Positions 6,833 to 12,604 of a stretch of 12,604 nucleotides of DNA are shown here, piece by piece. Position 1 is the stretch's first letter, and every line of letters starts with the position of its first letter. The translations under genes were made by a program, and so were the position numbers. This DNA comes from Firmicutes bacterium UBA2296. GTDB lineage: Bacteria > Bacillota > UBA994. The stretch covers positions 1-12,604 of the forward strand of contig DDWC01000023.1 in assembly GCA_002345475.1 (NCBI GenBank), given 5' to 3'. The notes beneath the pieces were generated by a model. That model worked only from the letters and a program-made list of their open reading frames with translations, was not told the DNA's origin and ran no database searches.

Positions 6833-7360
6833 ATGCAGATCACTGTCAGAGGTAAGAATATAGAGATTACCGATGCACTGCGAGATTACGTTCTGAAAAA
6901 ACTCAAGCGTCTGGATCGATACTTTGACGGAGCGGGAGAAGGCCAGGCGACATTGACGGTAGAGAAGGACCGCCATCGCGTGGAGGTAACCATCAACGTC
7001 AACGGTTTGATGCTCAGAGGCGAAGAGACAAGTCCCGACATGTACGCCTCCATCGATCTGGTTGTGGACAAGTTGGAGAAACAGGTGGAGCGTTATCGCA
7101 CCAAAATATCCAAACGTGTACGGACTGCAGGACCGGCGACATGGCCGCAGGAAGCCCGGGAGGAAGAATCCGACGATACGCCCCGCGTGGTGCGCAACAA
7201 GCGTTTCCCCATGAAACCGATGATGGTGGACGAAGCAATCATGCAGATGAACCTGCTTGGGCACGACTTTTTCGTCTTCAGCAGTGCTGAGACTGAGCAG
7301 GTAAACGTAGTATACCGCCGCAAGGACGGCAACTACGGCCTCATTGAGCCGGTCAACTAA
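6833..7360 (+). CDS. hpf: Ribosome hibernation promoting factor, long form
   Basis: This 175-residue protein binds the 30S subunit at the decoding site in stationary phase and pairs two ribosomes into inactive 100S dimers. The N-terminal S30AE domain spans about residues 1-97 (MQITVRGKNIEITDALRDYV at its start, basic helices near 80-97). After an acidic linker (about 105-117), the C-terminal dimerisation domain covers 118-175, with VRNKRFPMKPM, EAIMQMNLLGHDFFVF and VVYRRKDGNYGLIEP. This two-domain length marks the long HPF of Gram-positive bacteria. I chose ATG 6833, with GGGG at 6821-6824; extending upstream would run through the promoter and terminator. A strong terminator follows. In many Firmicutes hpf lies directly before secA; here four reading frames lie between them. 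Confidence 0.97.
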   Translation: MQITVRGKNIEITDALRDYVLKKLKRLDRYFDGAGEGQATLTVEKDRHRVEVTINVNGLMLRGEETSPDMYASIDLVVDKLEKQVERYRTKISKRVRTAGPATWPQEAREEESDDTPRVVRNKRFPMKPMMVDEAIMQMNLLGHDFFVFSSAETEQVNVVYRRKDGNYGLIEPVN

Positions 7361-7372
7361 ATAGACCTCAGG

Positions 7373-7398
7373 AAGGTGGCCTTGTGCCACCTTTTTTT
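7373..7398 (+). terminator. Rho-independent terminator after hpf
   Basis: AAGGTGGC (7373-7380) pairs perfectly with GCCACCTT (7386-7393) around a five-base loop, and seven T residues run from 7392 to 7398. It starts 12 bases after the hpf stop. This is the cleanest terminator in the window and makes hpf a single-gene transcript. Confidence 0.93.
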
Positions 7399-7408
7399 GT
7401 TACTTTGT

Positions 7409-7448
7409 GCAGGGTTAGCGATTGTGTGTAGAGAATGTTATTTAGAAT
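7409..7448 (+). promoter_or_regulatory. Possible promoter region for the 7505-9275 genes
   Basis: A promoter is expected in this 144-base gap because of the terminator before it. Two weak candidates overlap. One is sigma-H-like: GCAGGGTTA (7409-7417), 12 bases, AGAGAATGT (7430-7438), with two mismatches. The other is sigma-A-like: TTGTGT (7422-7427) and TAGAAT (7443-7448), with a short 15-base spacer. I cannot choose between them. Confidence 0.3.
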
Positions 7449-7504
7449 GAGGGTCGGACAAAGTTCTCTGCTCCGGCCGGCCCTGAGGGGAGAGAAAAGC
7501 CAAC

Positions 7505-8614
7505 ATGCGAGTTGTGGCTGCTATATTTGAAGGAGGCAATGCTGATCGTCCTGTGACACGGGCTATGGCCTTGCTACGCCATCGCGTTGTGTTAGATATT
7601 ATAGATAAACTCATAGAGACCGCCGAGTATGACGAAATTGTCGTTGATACGAATTATCCCGAGCTAAAAGAGATGCTGAGAGAACATCCGGTTACCCTGC
7701 GCGAGGAGAGCGAGGGCCCCTTCCATTTCGGTCGCGCGTTGCAGCAGATTGTAATCGACACCAAAGCCGACGCAATACTGTGTATGGGAGGAGCGGCAGC
7801 CCCTTTTATGTCTGCTGCCGAGTTCAGGGATATGGCAGTTGGTCTGCGCAGCGGGTCTGACATGTTCTACACCAACAATCCTCAGTCCTCAGACGTGGTC
7901 GCTTTCGTTCCTGCCAGAGCGATTATGACCATAGAGCCACCTGACCGAGACAATGCTCTGGGTACGGCTCTTAAAGATGAGGCAGGGCTGAAAAGGATCT
8001 TGTTGCCACACTCCATAGGCGTGCACTTTGATCTGGACACCCCGGCCGATGCGCTTATCATGTCGCTGTCATCCCACGCAGGCCCCTATACCAGGGAATA
8101 CCTCAGCCATCTTGGCTGGGATGCGTCGGTGTTGCACCGAGCCATCAACGCCATGGCGCAGACGAACTGTGAACTGGGACTCATAGGCCGCGTCAACCCT
8201 GCTGTTATGACCCACATCAACTCCCATACCTTTTGTCGACTAAGGGTTTTTTCGGAAGAAAGAGGAATGAAGGCCCTGCGCAGAGAAGAAGAAGGATTGG
8301 TAGTCAGTTTGCTGGGTCACTTCATCGCTCGCCTGGGAGTGGATGAGTTTTTTGCCTCCCTTTCACAGACCTGTGATGTGGCTTTCATCGACACGCGTAT
8401 TCTCTTTGCGCACTTTAAACTGGCGCTATCTGAGGAGGAGAGGTTTACCTCGGACCTCGGGCTATGGCGGCAGCTGGATCACCCGTTCCTGCGCGATTTC
8501 ACCCGGGCGGCATCACTGGCCTCTATACCGGTGGTGCTCGGTGGGCATTCGCTGGTAACGGGCGGCATGTGGGCCATAATAGATATTCTGCGCGACATGC
8601 GCACTAAACCGTAG
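7505..8614 (+). CDS. Nucleotidyltransferase-fold (MobA/CofC-like) protein with degraded motifs, unknown function
   Basis: This is a 369-residue soluble protein. The N-terminal 190 residues look like the Rossmann-type NTP-transferase fold: strand MRVVAAIFEGG at the start, a conserved-type strand and turn ILCMGGAAAPFMSAAEF at 91-107, and FDLDTPADAL at 175-184, which matches the 'D-x-DTP-x-D' motif of MobA/CofC-like enzymes. But the nucleotide-binding loop (normally GGxGTRM) reads EGGNADRPV, and the usual Mg-binding GDxP reads GAAAP, so catalysis may be lost or altered. The C-terminal half (about 190-369) is unfamiliar; it ends in IPVVLGGHSLVTGG. A GAGGGGAGAG site lies 10 or more bases before the ATG. 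The next gene begins ten bases after the stop, so the two form an operon. The fold assignment is an inference from motifs; I do not name a reaction. Confidence 0.8.
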   Translation: MRVVAAIFEGGNADRPVTRAMALLRHRVVLDIIDKLIETAEYDEIVVDTNYPELKEMLREHPVTLREESEGPFHFGRALQQIVIDTKADAILCMGGAAAPFMSAAEFRDMAVGLRSGSDMFYTNNPQSSDVVAFVPARAIMTIEPPDRDNALGTALKDEAGLKRILLPHSIGVHFDLDTPADALIMSLSSHAGPYTREYLSHLGWDASVLHRAINAMAQTNCELGLIGRVNPAVMTHINSHTFCRLRVFSEERGMKALRREEEGLVVSLLGHFIARLGVDEFFASLSQTCDVAFIDTRILFAHFKLALSEEERFTSDLGLWRQLDHPFLRDFTRAASLASIPVVLGGHSLVTGGMWAIIDILRDMRTKP

Positions 8615-8624
8615 GTAGAGATAG

Positions 8625-9275
8625 ATGAGTAAGGCGGTGAGTCTTTTCATGGGACAGGACATCCATCGTATGATGGAGGAACTCATTGGCAAGGTGCAGG
8701 GCGTTATTTCCTGCAGGATTGTGCCCGACAGCCATGGAGGCATGGCTGAAGTTCACGTTTTGACCGACGAGAAGCGAGTGCCTAAGCAGGTTGTGCGGGA
8801 CATCGAGACGGTCTTACTGACCAGGTTGGGTATCAAAATCGACCACAAGAAGATCAGCGTGGCACAGTTTGGTTCGGAAAAGGAAGCCGAGGGGCAGCGT
8901 ATCTGCTTTGAGGGCATAAGTTTTCGCACCAACCACACCACTGCTGAAGTCACTATCACCCTGTCCTACGCCGGCCGTCGGTTTGAAGAGAAAGCGGAAG
9001 GTGTTAACTCAAGGGAAAATCACCTTCGCCTTGTGGCCTTCGCCACTGCCAAAACCCTGCGCCAGTTTTTCGGCGAAACCACCGAGTTGGTGGTGGACGG
9101 TGTCATGGTAGGTAATTTCGCGGGACGTGAGATGATAGTCGTAGGCGTGACCGTTTTGGCGCACGGGAGGGAAGAAAACCTTCTGGGAGCAGCCTACGTG
9201 CGCGGGGACATGAAAGAGTCCACGGCGCGAGCGACCCTGGACGCTGTTAATCGGCTATGTCAAAGACATATGTAG
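8625..9275 (+). CDS. Conserved-looking two-domain protein of unknown function
   Basis: I do not recognise this 216-residue soluble protein. The N-terminal part (about 12-83) alternates helix and strand and contains VPKQVVRDIETVLLTRLGIKIDHKKISVAQ at residues 52-81 with spaced charges, a pattern that looks like a small alpha-beta plait domain. I have an impression of having seen it in other Gram-positive hypothetical proteins. The C-terminal part (about 92-216) has two similar-looking beta-rich units ending in helices (FATAKTLRQFF at 139-149, STARATLDAVNRL at 199-211). No membrane helix, signal peptide or cysteine pair is visible. The ATG at 8625 has only a weak AGG-TAG-AG site, overlapping the previous stop. 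An ATG at 8649 with GGCGGTG at 8633-8639 is an equally good start. It is probably co-translated with the preceding nucleotidyltransferase-like gene. Confidence 0.8.
   Translation: MSKAVSLFMGQDIHRMMEELIGKVQGVISCRIVPDSHGGMAEVHVLTDEKRVPKQVVRDIETVLLTRLGIKIDHKKISVAQFGSEKEAEGQRICFEGISFRTNHTTAEVTITLSYAGRRFEEKAEGVNSRENHLRLVAFATAKTLRQFFGETTELVVDGVMVGNFAGREMIVVGVTVLAHGREENLLGAAYVRGDMKESTARATLDAVNRLCQRHM
9256..9270 (+). repeat. Short perfect inverted repeat at the end of the 216-residue gene
   Basis: TATGTC (9256-9261) and GACATA (9265-9270) are perfect inverted copies around AAA. It overlaps the last codons of the preceding gene, so coding constraint or chance could explain it. An operator for the downstream genes is possible but unproven. 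Confidence 0.3.
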
Positions 9276-9279
9276 CTTA

Positions 9280-9296
9280 ATTTTGGGGGGCAAAAT
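9280..9296 (+). repeat. Inverted repeat around a G run in the intergenic gap
   Basis: ATTTTG (9280-9285) and CAAAAT (9291-9296) flank five G residues. No T tract follows, so it is not an intrinsic terminator. The rest of the gap to 9350 shows no convincing promoter or known riboswitch; a five-pair CTGCC/GGCAG stem (9316-9320 and 9333-9337) is the only other structure seen. Confidence 0.3.
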
Positions 9297-9366
9297 CCTC
9301 GAGCGGAGCGGTATCCTGCCAGACTAGCGGACGGCAGAGATCAGCGCGCGAGGAGGAGAATATACG

Positions 9367-9423
9367 ATGTTTTGGGCAAAGATTTTTGCTTTTCTAGCAC
9401 TTGCTGGATACTGGAAATGGTAG
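9367..9423 (+). CDS. Candidate 18-residue hydrophobic peptide (small ORF)
   Basis: ATG at 9367 opens an 18-codon frame ending at TAG 9421-9423, encoding MFWAKIFAFLALAGYWKW. It is preceded by AGGAGGAG at 9351-9358, the best ribosome binding site in this block, with suitable spacing. The peptide is aromatic and hydrophobic with two lysines, like a tiny membrane peptide. The next gene starts 52 bases after its stop, in another frame. It could be a true small protein, a leader peptide whose translation controls the HD-GYP gene, or the remnant of a longer N-terminus lost by frameshift. No experimental or family support is available from sequence alone. Confidence 0.45.
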   Translation: MFWAKIFAFLALAGYWKW

Positions 9424-9475
9424 TAATCTGATAGCAAATCAAGCCCCCCTCTCTTTCTATTTGGATGGTGATAAA

Positions 9476-10756
9476 GTGTCAAATAAGCTAAAGGCTTTTG
9501 TTGCGATTGTGATCCTGTTAGGCCTTACCGCTATCTGGGTTGACGGGTTTGCATTCTCAAGAGCTGAACTCATCGGTGTCGTGGCTTTCATTGTAATGGC
9601 ACTTGCTTTTGAATATTTCAGCATAGAAGTCCCCGGGAGCAGGCTGACTGTTTCTGTGGGATTTGTTCCTATTCTTACAAGCATACTTCTTTTTGGTGCC
9701 CCGGTAAGTACTTGGGTGGCGTCTTTTGGTAGTCTTAACTGGAAAGAGATTACCGGAGGCAAACCCCTTTACCGTAACCTGTTCAACTTCGCCCAGATGG
9801 CCCTTTGTGCCAGTATCTCGACTCGGCTATACGTATGGGCTGGTGGTGTTGTTGGCTCTCCTGACATTACCCAGCCATGGCCTATGGTTGCTTCCATTGC
9901 GGCCTTCTTTGTTCTTAACTTCGCTATGCCAACAATTGCTTATGCTTTAGCTACTGGATCGCGCGCCTATGCAGCTTTCTTCCGTCAGTTTGCCTGGTCT
10001 ATACCGGGTTTCCTGTTGACTGCTCCTCTTGGAGTTTTGGCCGCTCTAGTGTACAGTGCTTCCGGATATATAGGAATCTTACTTTTCATATTGCCCTTGG
10101 TCCTGGCGCGCTGGGCCTTCAAGCTGTACGTGGACATGAAAGGATATTACGCTGAGACGATTCAGTCTCTGGCGCAGACCATTGATGCCAAGGACCACTA
10201 TACCCGCGGCCATTCGGGCAGGGTAGCATATTACGCGGTTAATATCGCACAAAACATGGGTTGGAGCCCGGGTGAAACAGATTATCTCGAATATCTGGCA
10301 CTGCTTCACGACATCGGCAAGATTGGAGTCCGAGAAGAAGTGCTCAACAAACGCGGCAAGCTCACCGACGAAGAGCGTGATGAAATCAATCGGCACCCGG
10401 AACTGGGAGCGGCGATTGTGGAGAAGATCACCTTCCTCAGAGACTATTCAGACTACATTCGATACCACCACGAGCGTTTCGGGGGCGGCGGTTATCCCTA
10501 CGGAATAGCGGGGGACAGCATACCCCAGGGAGCCCGAATCATTACGGTAGCCGATGCCTTCGACGCTATGACATCGGAGCGCGTGTATCACGGTGCACGC
10601 AGTCCCGAAGAAGCGTTGGCCGAGCTACAGCGCTGCCAGGGTCAGCAGTTTGATCCAGAAGTGGTTACGGTGCTGTGCAGGATGATGGAGCGAGAAGACG
10701 TCGTCGCGGAGGCCCATGCCCTGATTAACGGGGCGCCTGTCCTTGATACGCAGTAG
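9476..10756 (+). CDS. Membrane-anchored HD-GYP domain protein (probable cyclic-di-GMP phosphodiesterase)
   Basis: This protein of about 426 residues has an N-terminal membrane sensor region of roughly seven helices (near 7-22, 31-48, 61-82, 103-122, 137-158, 175-195 and 198-214) and a cytoplasmic HD-GYP domain from about 228. Catalytic marks are intact: GHSGRVA near 245-251, HD at 278-279 (LLHDIGKIGV), HHERF at 331-335, GYP at 339-341, and ADAFDAMTSER downstream. HD-GYP enzymes hydrolyse cyclic di-GMP to pGpG or GMP and so lower this signal. What the membrane part senses is not visible. The start is uncertain. GTG 9476 follows GGATGG and gives a natural N-terminus (MSNKLKAFVAIVI); a TTG at 9401 would add 25 polar residues without a ribosome binding site. 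A hairpin terminator follows the stop. Confidence 0.93.
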   Translation: MSNKLKAFVAIVILLGLTAIWVDGFAFSRAELIGVVAFIVMALAFEYFSIEVPGSRLTVSVGFVPILTSILLFGAPVSTWVASFGSLNWKEITGGKPLYRNLFNFAQMALCASISTRLYVWAGGVVGSPDITQPWPMVASIAAFFVLNFAMPTIAYALATGSRAYAAFFRQFAWSIPGFLLTAPLGVLAALVYSASGYIGILLFILPLVLARWAFKLYVDMKGYYAETIQSLAQTIDAKDHYTRGHSGRVAYYAVNIAQNMGWSPGETDYLEYLALLHDIGKIGVREEVLNKRGKLTDEERDEINRHPELGAAIVEKITFLRDYSDYIRYHHERFGGGGYPYGIAGDSIPQGARIITVADAFDAMTSERVYHGARSPEEALAELQRCQGQQFDPEVVTVLCRMMEREDVVAEAHALINGAPVLDTQ

Positions 10757-10771
10757 ACGTAGTGCTAAAAT
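10743..10771 (+). promoter_or_regulatory. Near-consensus sigma-A promoter for secA
   Basis: TTGATA (10743-10748) and TAAAAT (10766-10771) each match five of six consensus bases and stand exactly 17 bases apart. The -35 lies inside the last codons of the HD-GYP gene. Transcription would start near 10778, the first base of the following hairpin, giving secA its own transcript. Confidence 0.72.
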
Positions 10772-10776
10772 TATGT

Positions 10777-10810
10777 GATGAGCTTCATTAGAATGAAGCT
10801 CATTCTTTTT
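10777..10810 (+). terminator. Hairpin with T tract between the HD-GYP gene and secA
   Basis: ATGAGCTTCAT (10778-10788) pairs perfectly with ATGAAGCTCAT (10793-10803) around TAGA, and five T residues follow at 10806-10810. It ends the HD-GYP transcript. For RNA started at the secA promoter it would be a hairpin at the very 5' end, just ahead of the AGGGGGG ribosome binding site, so it may also act as a 5' stabiliser or early attenuator. Confidence 0.85.
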
Positions 10811-10823
10811 AGGGGGGATGACG

Positions 10824-12604
10824 GTGAAGGGGTTTCTTGGCAAGCTGTTTGACAGCAATAAAAAGGAAATTGGGCGCATGGAGAAACTGGTGGCGCGCAT
10901 CAACGGCATGGAGCCCACTATGCAGGCACTCTCCGATGAAGCGCTGCGGGAAAAGACCGATGAATTCCGTAAGAGGCATGCTGCGGGGGAGTCACTGGAT
11001 GACATAATGCCAGAGGCTTTTGCCGTGGTGAGGGAAGCCAGTATCAGGGTTATTGGACAGCGGCACTTTGATGTGCAGTTAATTGGCGGCATAAGCCTCC
11101 ATGAGGGCAAAATCGCTGAGATGAAGACCGGTGAAGGCAAGACCCTGGCGGCGACCCTGCCTGCATATTTAAATGCCATTACAGGTAGAGGCGTCCATAT
11201 TGTGACAGTAAACGATTATCTGGCGCGTTTCCATAGCGAATGGATGGGTCAGATCTATCGTTTCCTTGGGCTTGAGGTCGGGCTTATACTTCAGGGCCTA
11301 GACCCCTTGCAGCGCAAAGCCGCTTACGCCGCAGACATCATCTACGGTACTAACAGCGAGTTTGGGTTTGACTACCTCAGGGACAACATGGCGGCCACCA
11401 TAGAGCATGTGGTGCAGCGAGACCTGTACTACGCGATCATAGACGAAGTGGACAGCATTCTCATAGACGAAGCCCGTACTCCGTTGATCATATCAGGGCG
11501 TATCCATGCCGAGGACGACATCACCGGATTTACCCTGTGGAAGAGCTATGTGGAAGGTCTGGTACGGCGGCAGAAACGCATCATTGCCAGCCTGCTGAAG
11601 CGCGCCGACCAGGCTCTTGAACAGGGAGACGAGGACGAGGCGGCAGAGGCCCTCATCGTAGTCAAGTACGGCGACCCAAAAAATACGAAGTTCCTGGAGC
11701 TCAGTAAGCGCCCAGGTATGAACCGGCTGATGGACCGGGCGGAAAGAGATCACGGTAAATCATTCAAGGATGTTCTAAACGAGAACTTGCTGTACTATTT
11801 CGCCGACAGCGACACTTCGGTTACGCCGGTGGACCGCGAAATAAGCTCTCTGGCCGACGCCAACCCTGAGATCAAGGCTTTCTTTGACCGCAGTGATCTC
11901 GAGGCCGATGACTATGACGATGTGATGGATGGGACAGCCGATGGCGCTCTGGCGGCCGGAGCAGAGGAGCGGGAAACTCTTAAAGCCAAGGGCAGTCGCC
12001 ATTATGCGGACATCTGTACGCTGATAAAAGCCTACGCCTTGTTCGAAAAAGATGTGGCCTACGTGGTGCAGGACGGTAAAGTTATTATCGTCGACGAGTT
12101 TACGGGTCGACTCATGCACGGGCGACGATATTCCCACGGACTGCACCAGGCCATTGAGGCTAAAGAGAATGTGCGCATTGAGGAAATTACCCGCACCATG
12201 GCTTCCGTCACCATCCAGAACTATTTCCGTATGTACGAGAAGCTGTCAGGTATGACGGGAACAGCCGCTACTGAGGAACAGGAGTTCCAGAAGATATACG
12301 GTATGGAAGTGGTGGAGATCCCCACTAACAGGCCCATGGTGCGCCATGACCTGGCTGACGTGGTATATAAGACGGAGAAAGCCAAGTACGACAACGTGGC
12401 CAACGAGATTGTTGAACGGCATCGCCTGGGTCAGCCTATTCTGGTTGGCACCATATCTGTGGAGAAGTCGGAGTACCTGAGTTCTCTGCTAAAGAAGCGA
12501 GGCGTAAAGCATCAGGTGCTAAACGCCAAGCTGCACGCCCAGGAGGCAGACATCGTCGCTCAGGCTGGCCGTCCCGGTGCTGTGACCATTGCCACCAACA
12601 TGGC
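10824..12604 (+). CDS. secA: Preprotein translocase ATPase SecA (3' truncated), long divergent crosslinking domain
   Basis: The frame stays open to the window end, giving 593 complete codons. SecA is the ATPase motor that drives unfolded preproteins through SecYEG. Walker A MKTGEGKT is at residues 100-107, the DEAD-type DEVDS box at 207-211, YGTNSEFGFDYLRDNM lies between them, and VDEFTGRLM, EKLSGMTGTAATEEQEF and the start of the second nucleotide-binding fold (GTISVEKSE) follow. Spacing matches Bacillus SecA up to LIISG (about 225). The preprotein-crosslinking part is then about 183 residues (226-408), roughly 100 longer than I count for B. subtilis, very acidic and divergent. GTG 10824 is the likely start, six bases after AGGGGGG; ATG 10818 touches that site directly. 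It is probably the housekeeping SecA, since it lies downstream of hpf, but an accessory SecA2 is not excluded. Confidence 0.95.
   Translation, partial: MKGFLGKLFDSNKKEIGRMEKLVARINGMEPTMQALSDEALREKTDEFRKRHAAGESLDDIMPEAFAVVREASIRVIGQRHFDVQLIGGISLHEGKIAEMKTGEGKTLAATLPAYLNAITGRGVHIVTVNDYLARFHSEWMGQIYRFLGLEVGLILQGLDPLQRKAAYAADIIYGTNSEFGFDYLRDNMAATIEHVVQRDLYYAIIDEVDSILIDEARTPLIISGRIHAEDDITGFTLWKSYVEGLVRRQKRIIASLLKRADQALEQGDEDEAAEALIVVKYGDPKNTKFLELSKRPGMNRLMDRAERDHGKSFKDVLNENLLYYFADSDTSVTPVDREISSLADANPEIKAFFDRSDLEADDYDDVMDGTADGALAAGAEERETLKAKGSRHYADICTLIKAYALFEKDVAYVVQDGKVIIVDEFTGRLMHGRRYSHGLHQAIEAKENVRIEEITRTMASVTIQNYFRMYEKLSGMTGTAATEEQEFQKIYGMEVVEIPTNRPMVRHDLADVVYKTEKAKYDNVANEIVERHRLGQPILVGTISVEKSEYLSSLLKKRGVKHQVLNAKLHAQEADIVAQAGRPGAVTIATNM

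Noticed and set aside
6716..7390. A 224-codon - strand frame opposite hpf
   Set aside because: It starts beyond the hpf terminator and crosses it, runs through the terminator and promoter regions, and has no family-like sequence; hpf on the + strand is certain.
9276..9366. A cyclic-di-GMP riboswitch (GEMM-I or type II) upstream of the HD-GYP gene
   Set aside because: A GGGGGGCAAAA stretch drew attention, but the conserved GCAAAGCC core and tetraloop-receptor arrangement are absent and the gap is too short.
9367..9480. Programmed frameshift joining the 18-residue ORF to the HD-GYP gene
   Set aside because: A +1 shift would have to occur between 9398 and 9421, where no slippery run is seen, and the GTG at 9476 already gives a sensible membrane N-terminus.
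1..12604. Mobile elements, CRISPR arrays, tRNA or rRNA genes, toxin-antitoxin or phage-defence systems
   Set aside because: Reading both strands showed no transposase or integrase motif, no spaced direct repeats, no cloverleaf, and no defence-type domain; the window is housekeeping chromosome.

Overview
This window reads as ordinary chromosome from an anaerobic, Clostridia-like member of the Bacillota (Firmicutes). The signs are strong AGGAGG-type ribosome binding sites, TTG and GTG starts, a SAM-I (S-box) riboswitch in front of metK, a DegV protein, a RecD2/YrrC helicase, a long-form HPF and the hpf...secA neighbourhood. Base composition looks to be in the mid-50s % GC, judged by eye. Every gene lies on the + strand. 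I see no tRNA, rRNA, insertion sequence, integrase, CRISPR array or phage gene, and no gene-free stretch longer than about 200 bases.

Layout. (1) Bases 1-1415: the 3' end of an M20 amidohydrolase gene, then degV, closed by a clear intrinsic terminator. (2) 1413-2266: a six-helix membrane protein of unknown role with its own likely promoter. (3) 2276-6783: a sigma-A promoter, a textbook SAM-I riboswitch with terminator and antiterminator, then metK, recD2, comF and a cold-shock gene, all closely spaced with no internal terminator visible. This group ends at a three-armed hairpin structure. (4) 6773-7398: hpf (long ribosome hibernation factor) with a promoter region that fits both sigma-H and a sigma-A -10 box, closed by a strong terminator. 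(5) 7505-10810: a less familiar block of a nucleotidyltransferase-fold protein with degraded active-site motifs, an unrecognised 216-residue protein, an 18-codon mini-ORF with an excellent ribosome binding site, and a membrane-anchored HD-GYP protein. (6) 10743 to the end: secA with a near-consensus promoter that starts transcription at a terminator-like hairpin. SecA runs off the window at about residue 593 and has an unusually long, divergent preprotein-crosslinking domain.

How it fits together. metK makes S-adenosylmethionine, and its riboswitch should shut transcription off when SAM is plentiful. Because no terminator follows metK, the same switch may also limit recD2 (DNA end processing), comF (DNA uptake/recombination) and csp. 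hpf parks ribosomes in stationary phase, and a sigma-H-type promoter would suit that role. The block between hpf and secA interrupts a pairing that is usually tight in Firmicutes. It holds the least characterised genes of the window and is the best place to look for new biology. I did not find strong evidence of a complete novel system; the most promising items are the divergent SecA domain, the unknown pair at 7505-9275, and the 18-residue peptide in front of the HD-GYP gene.
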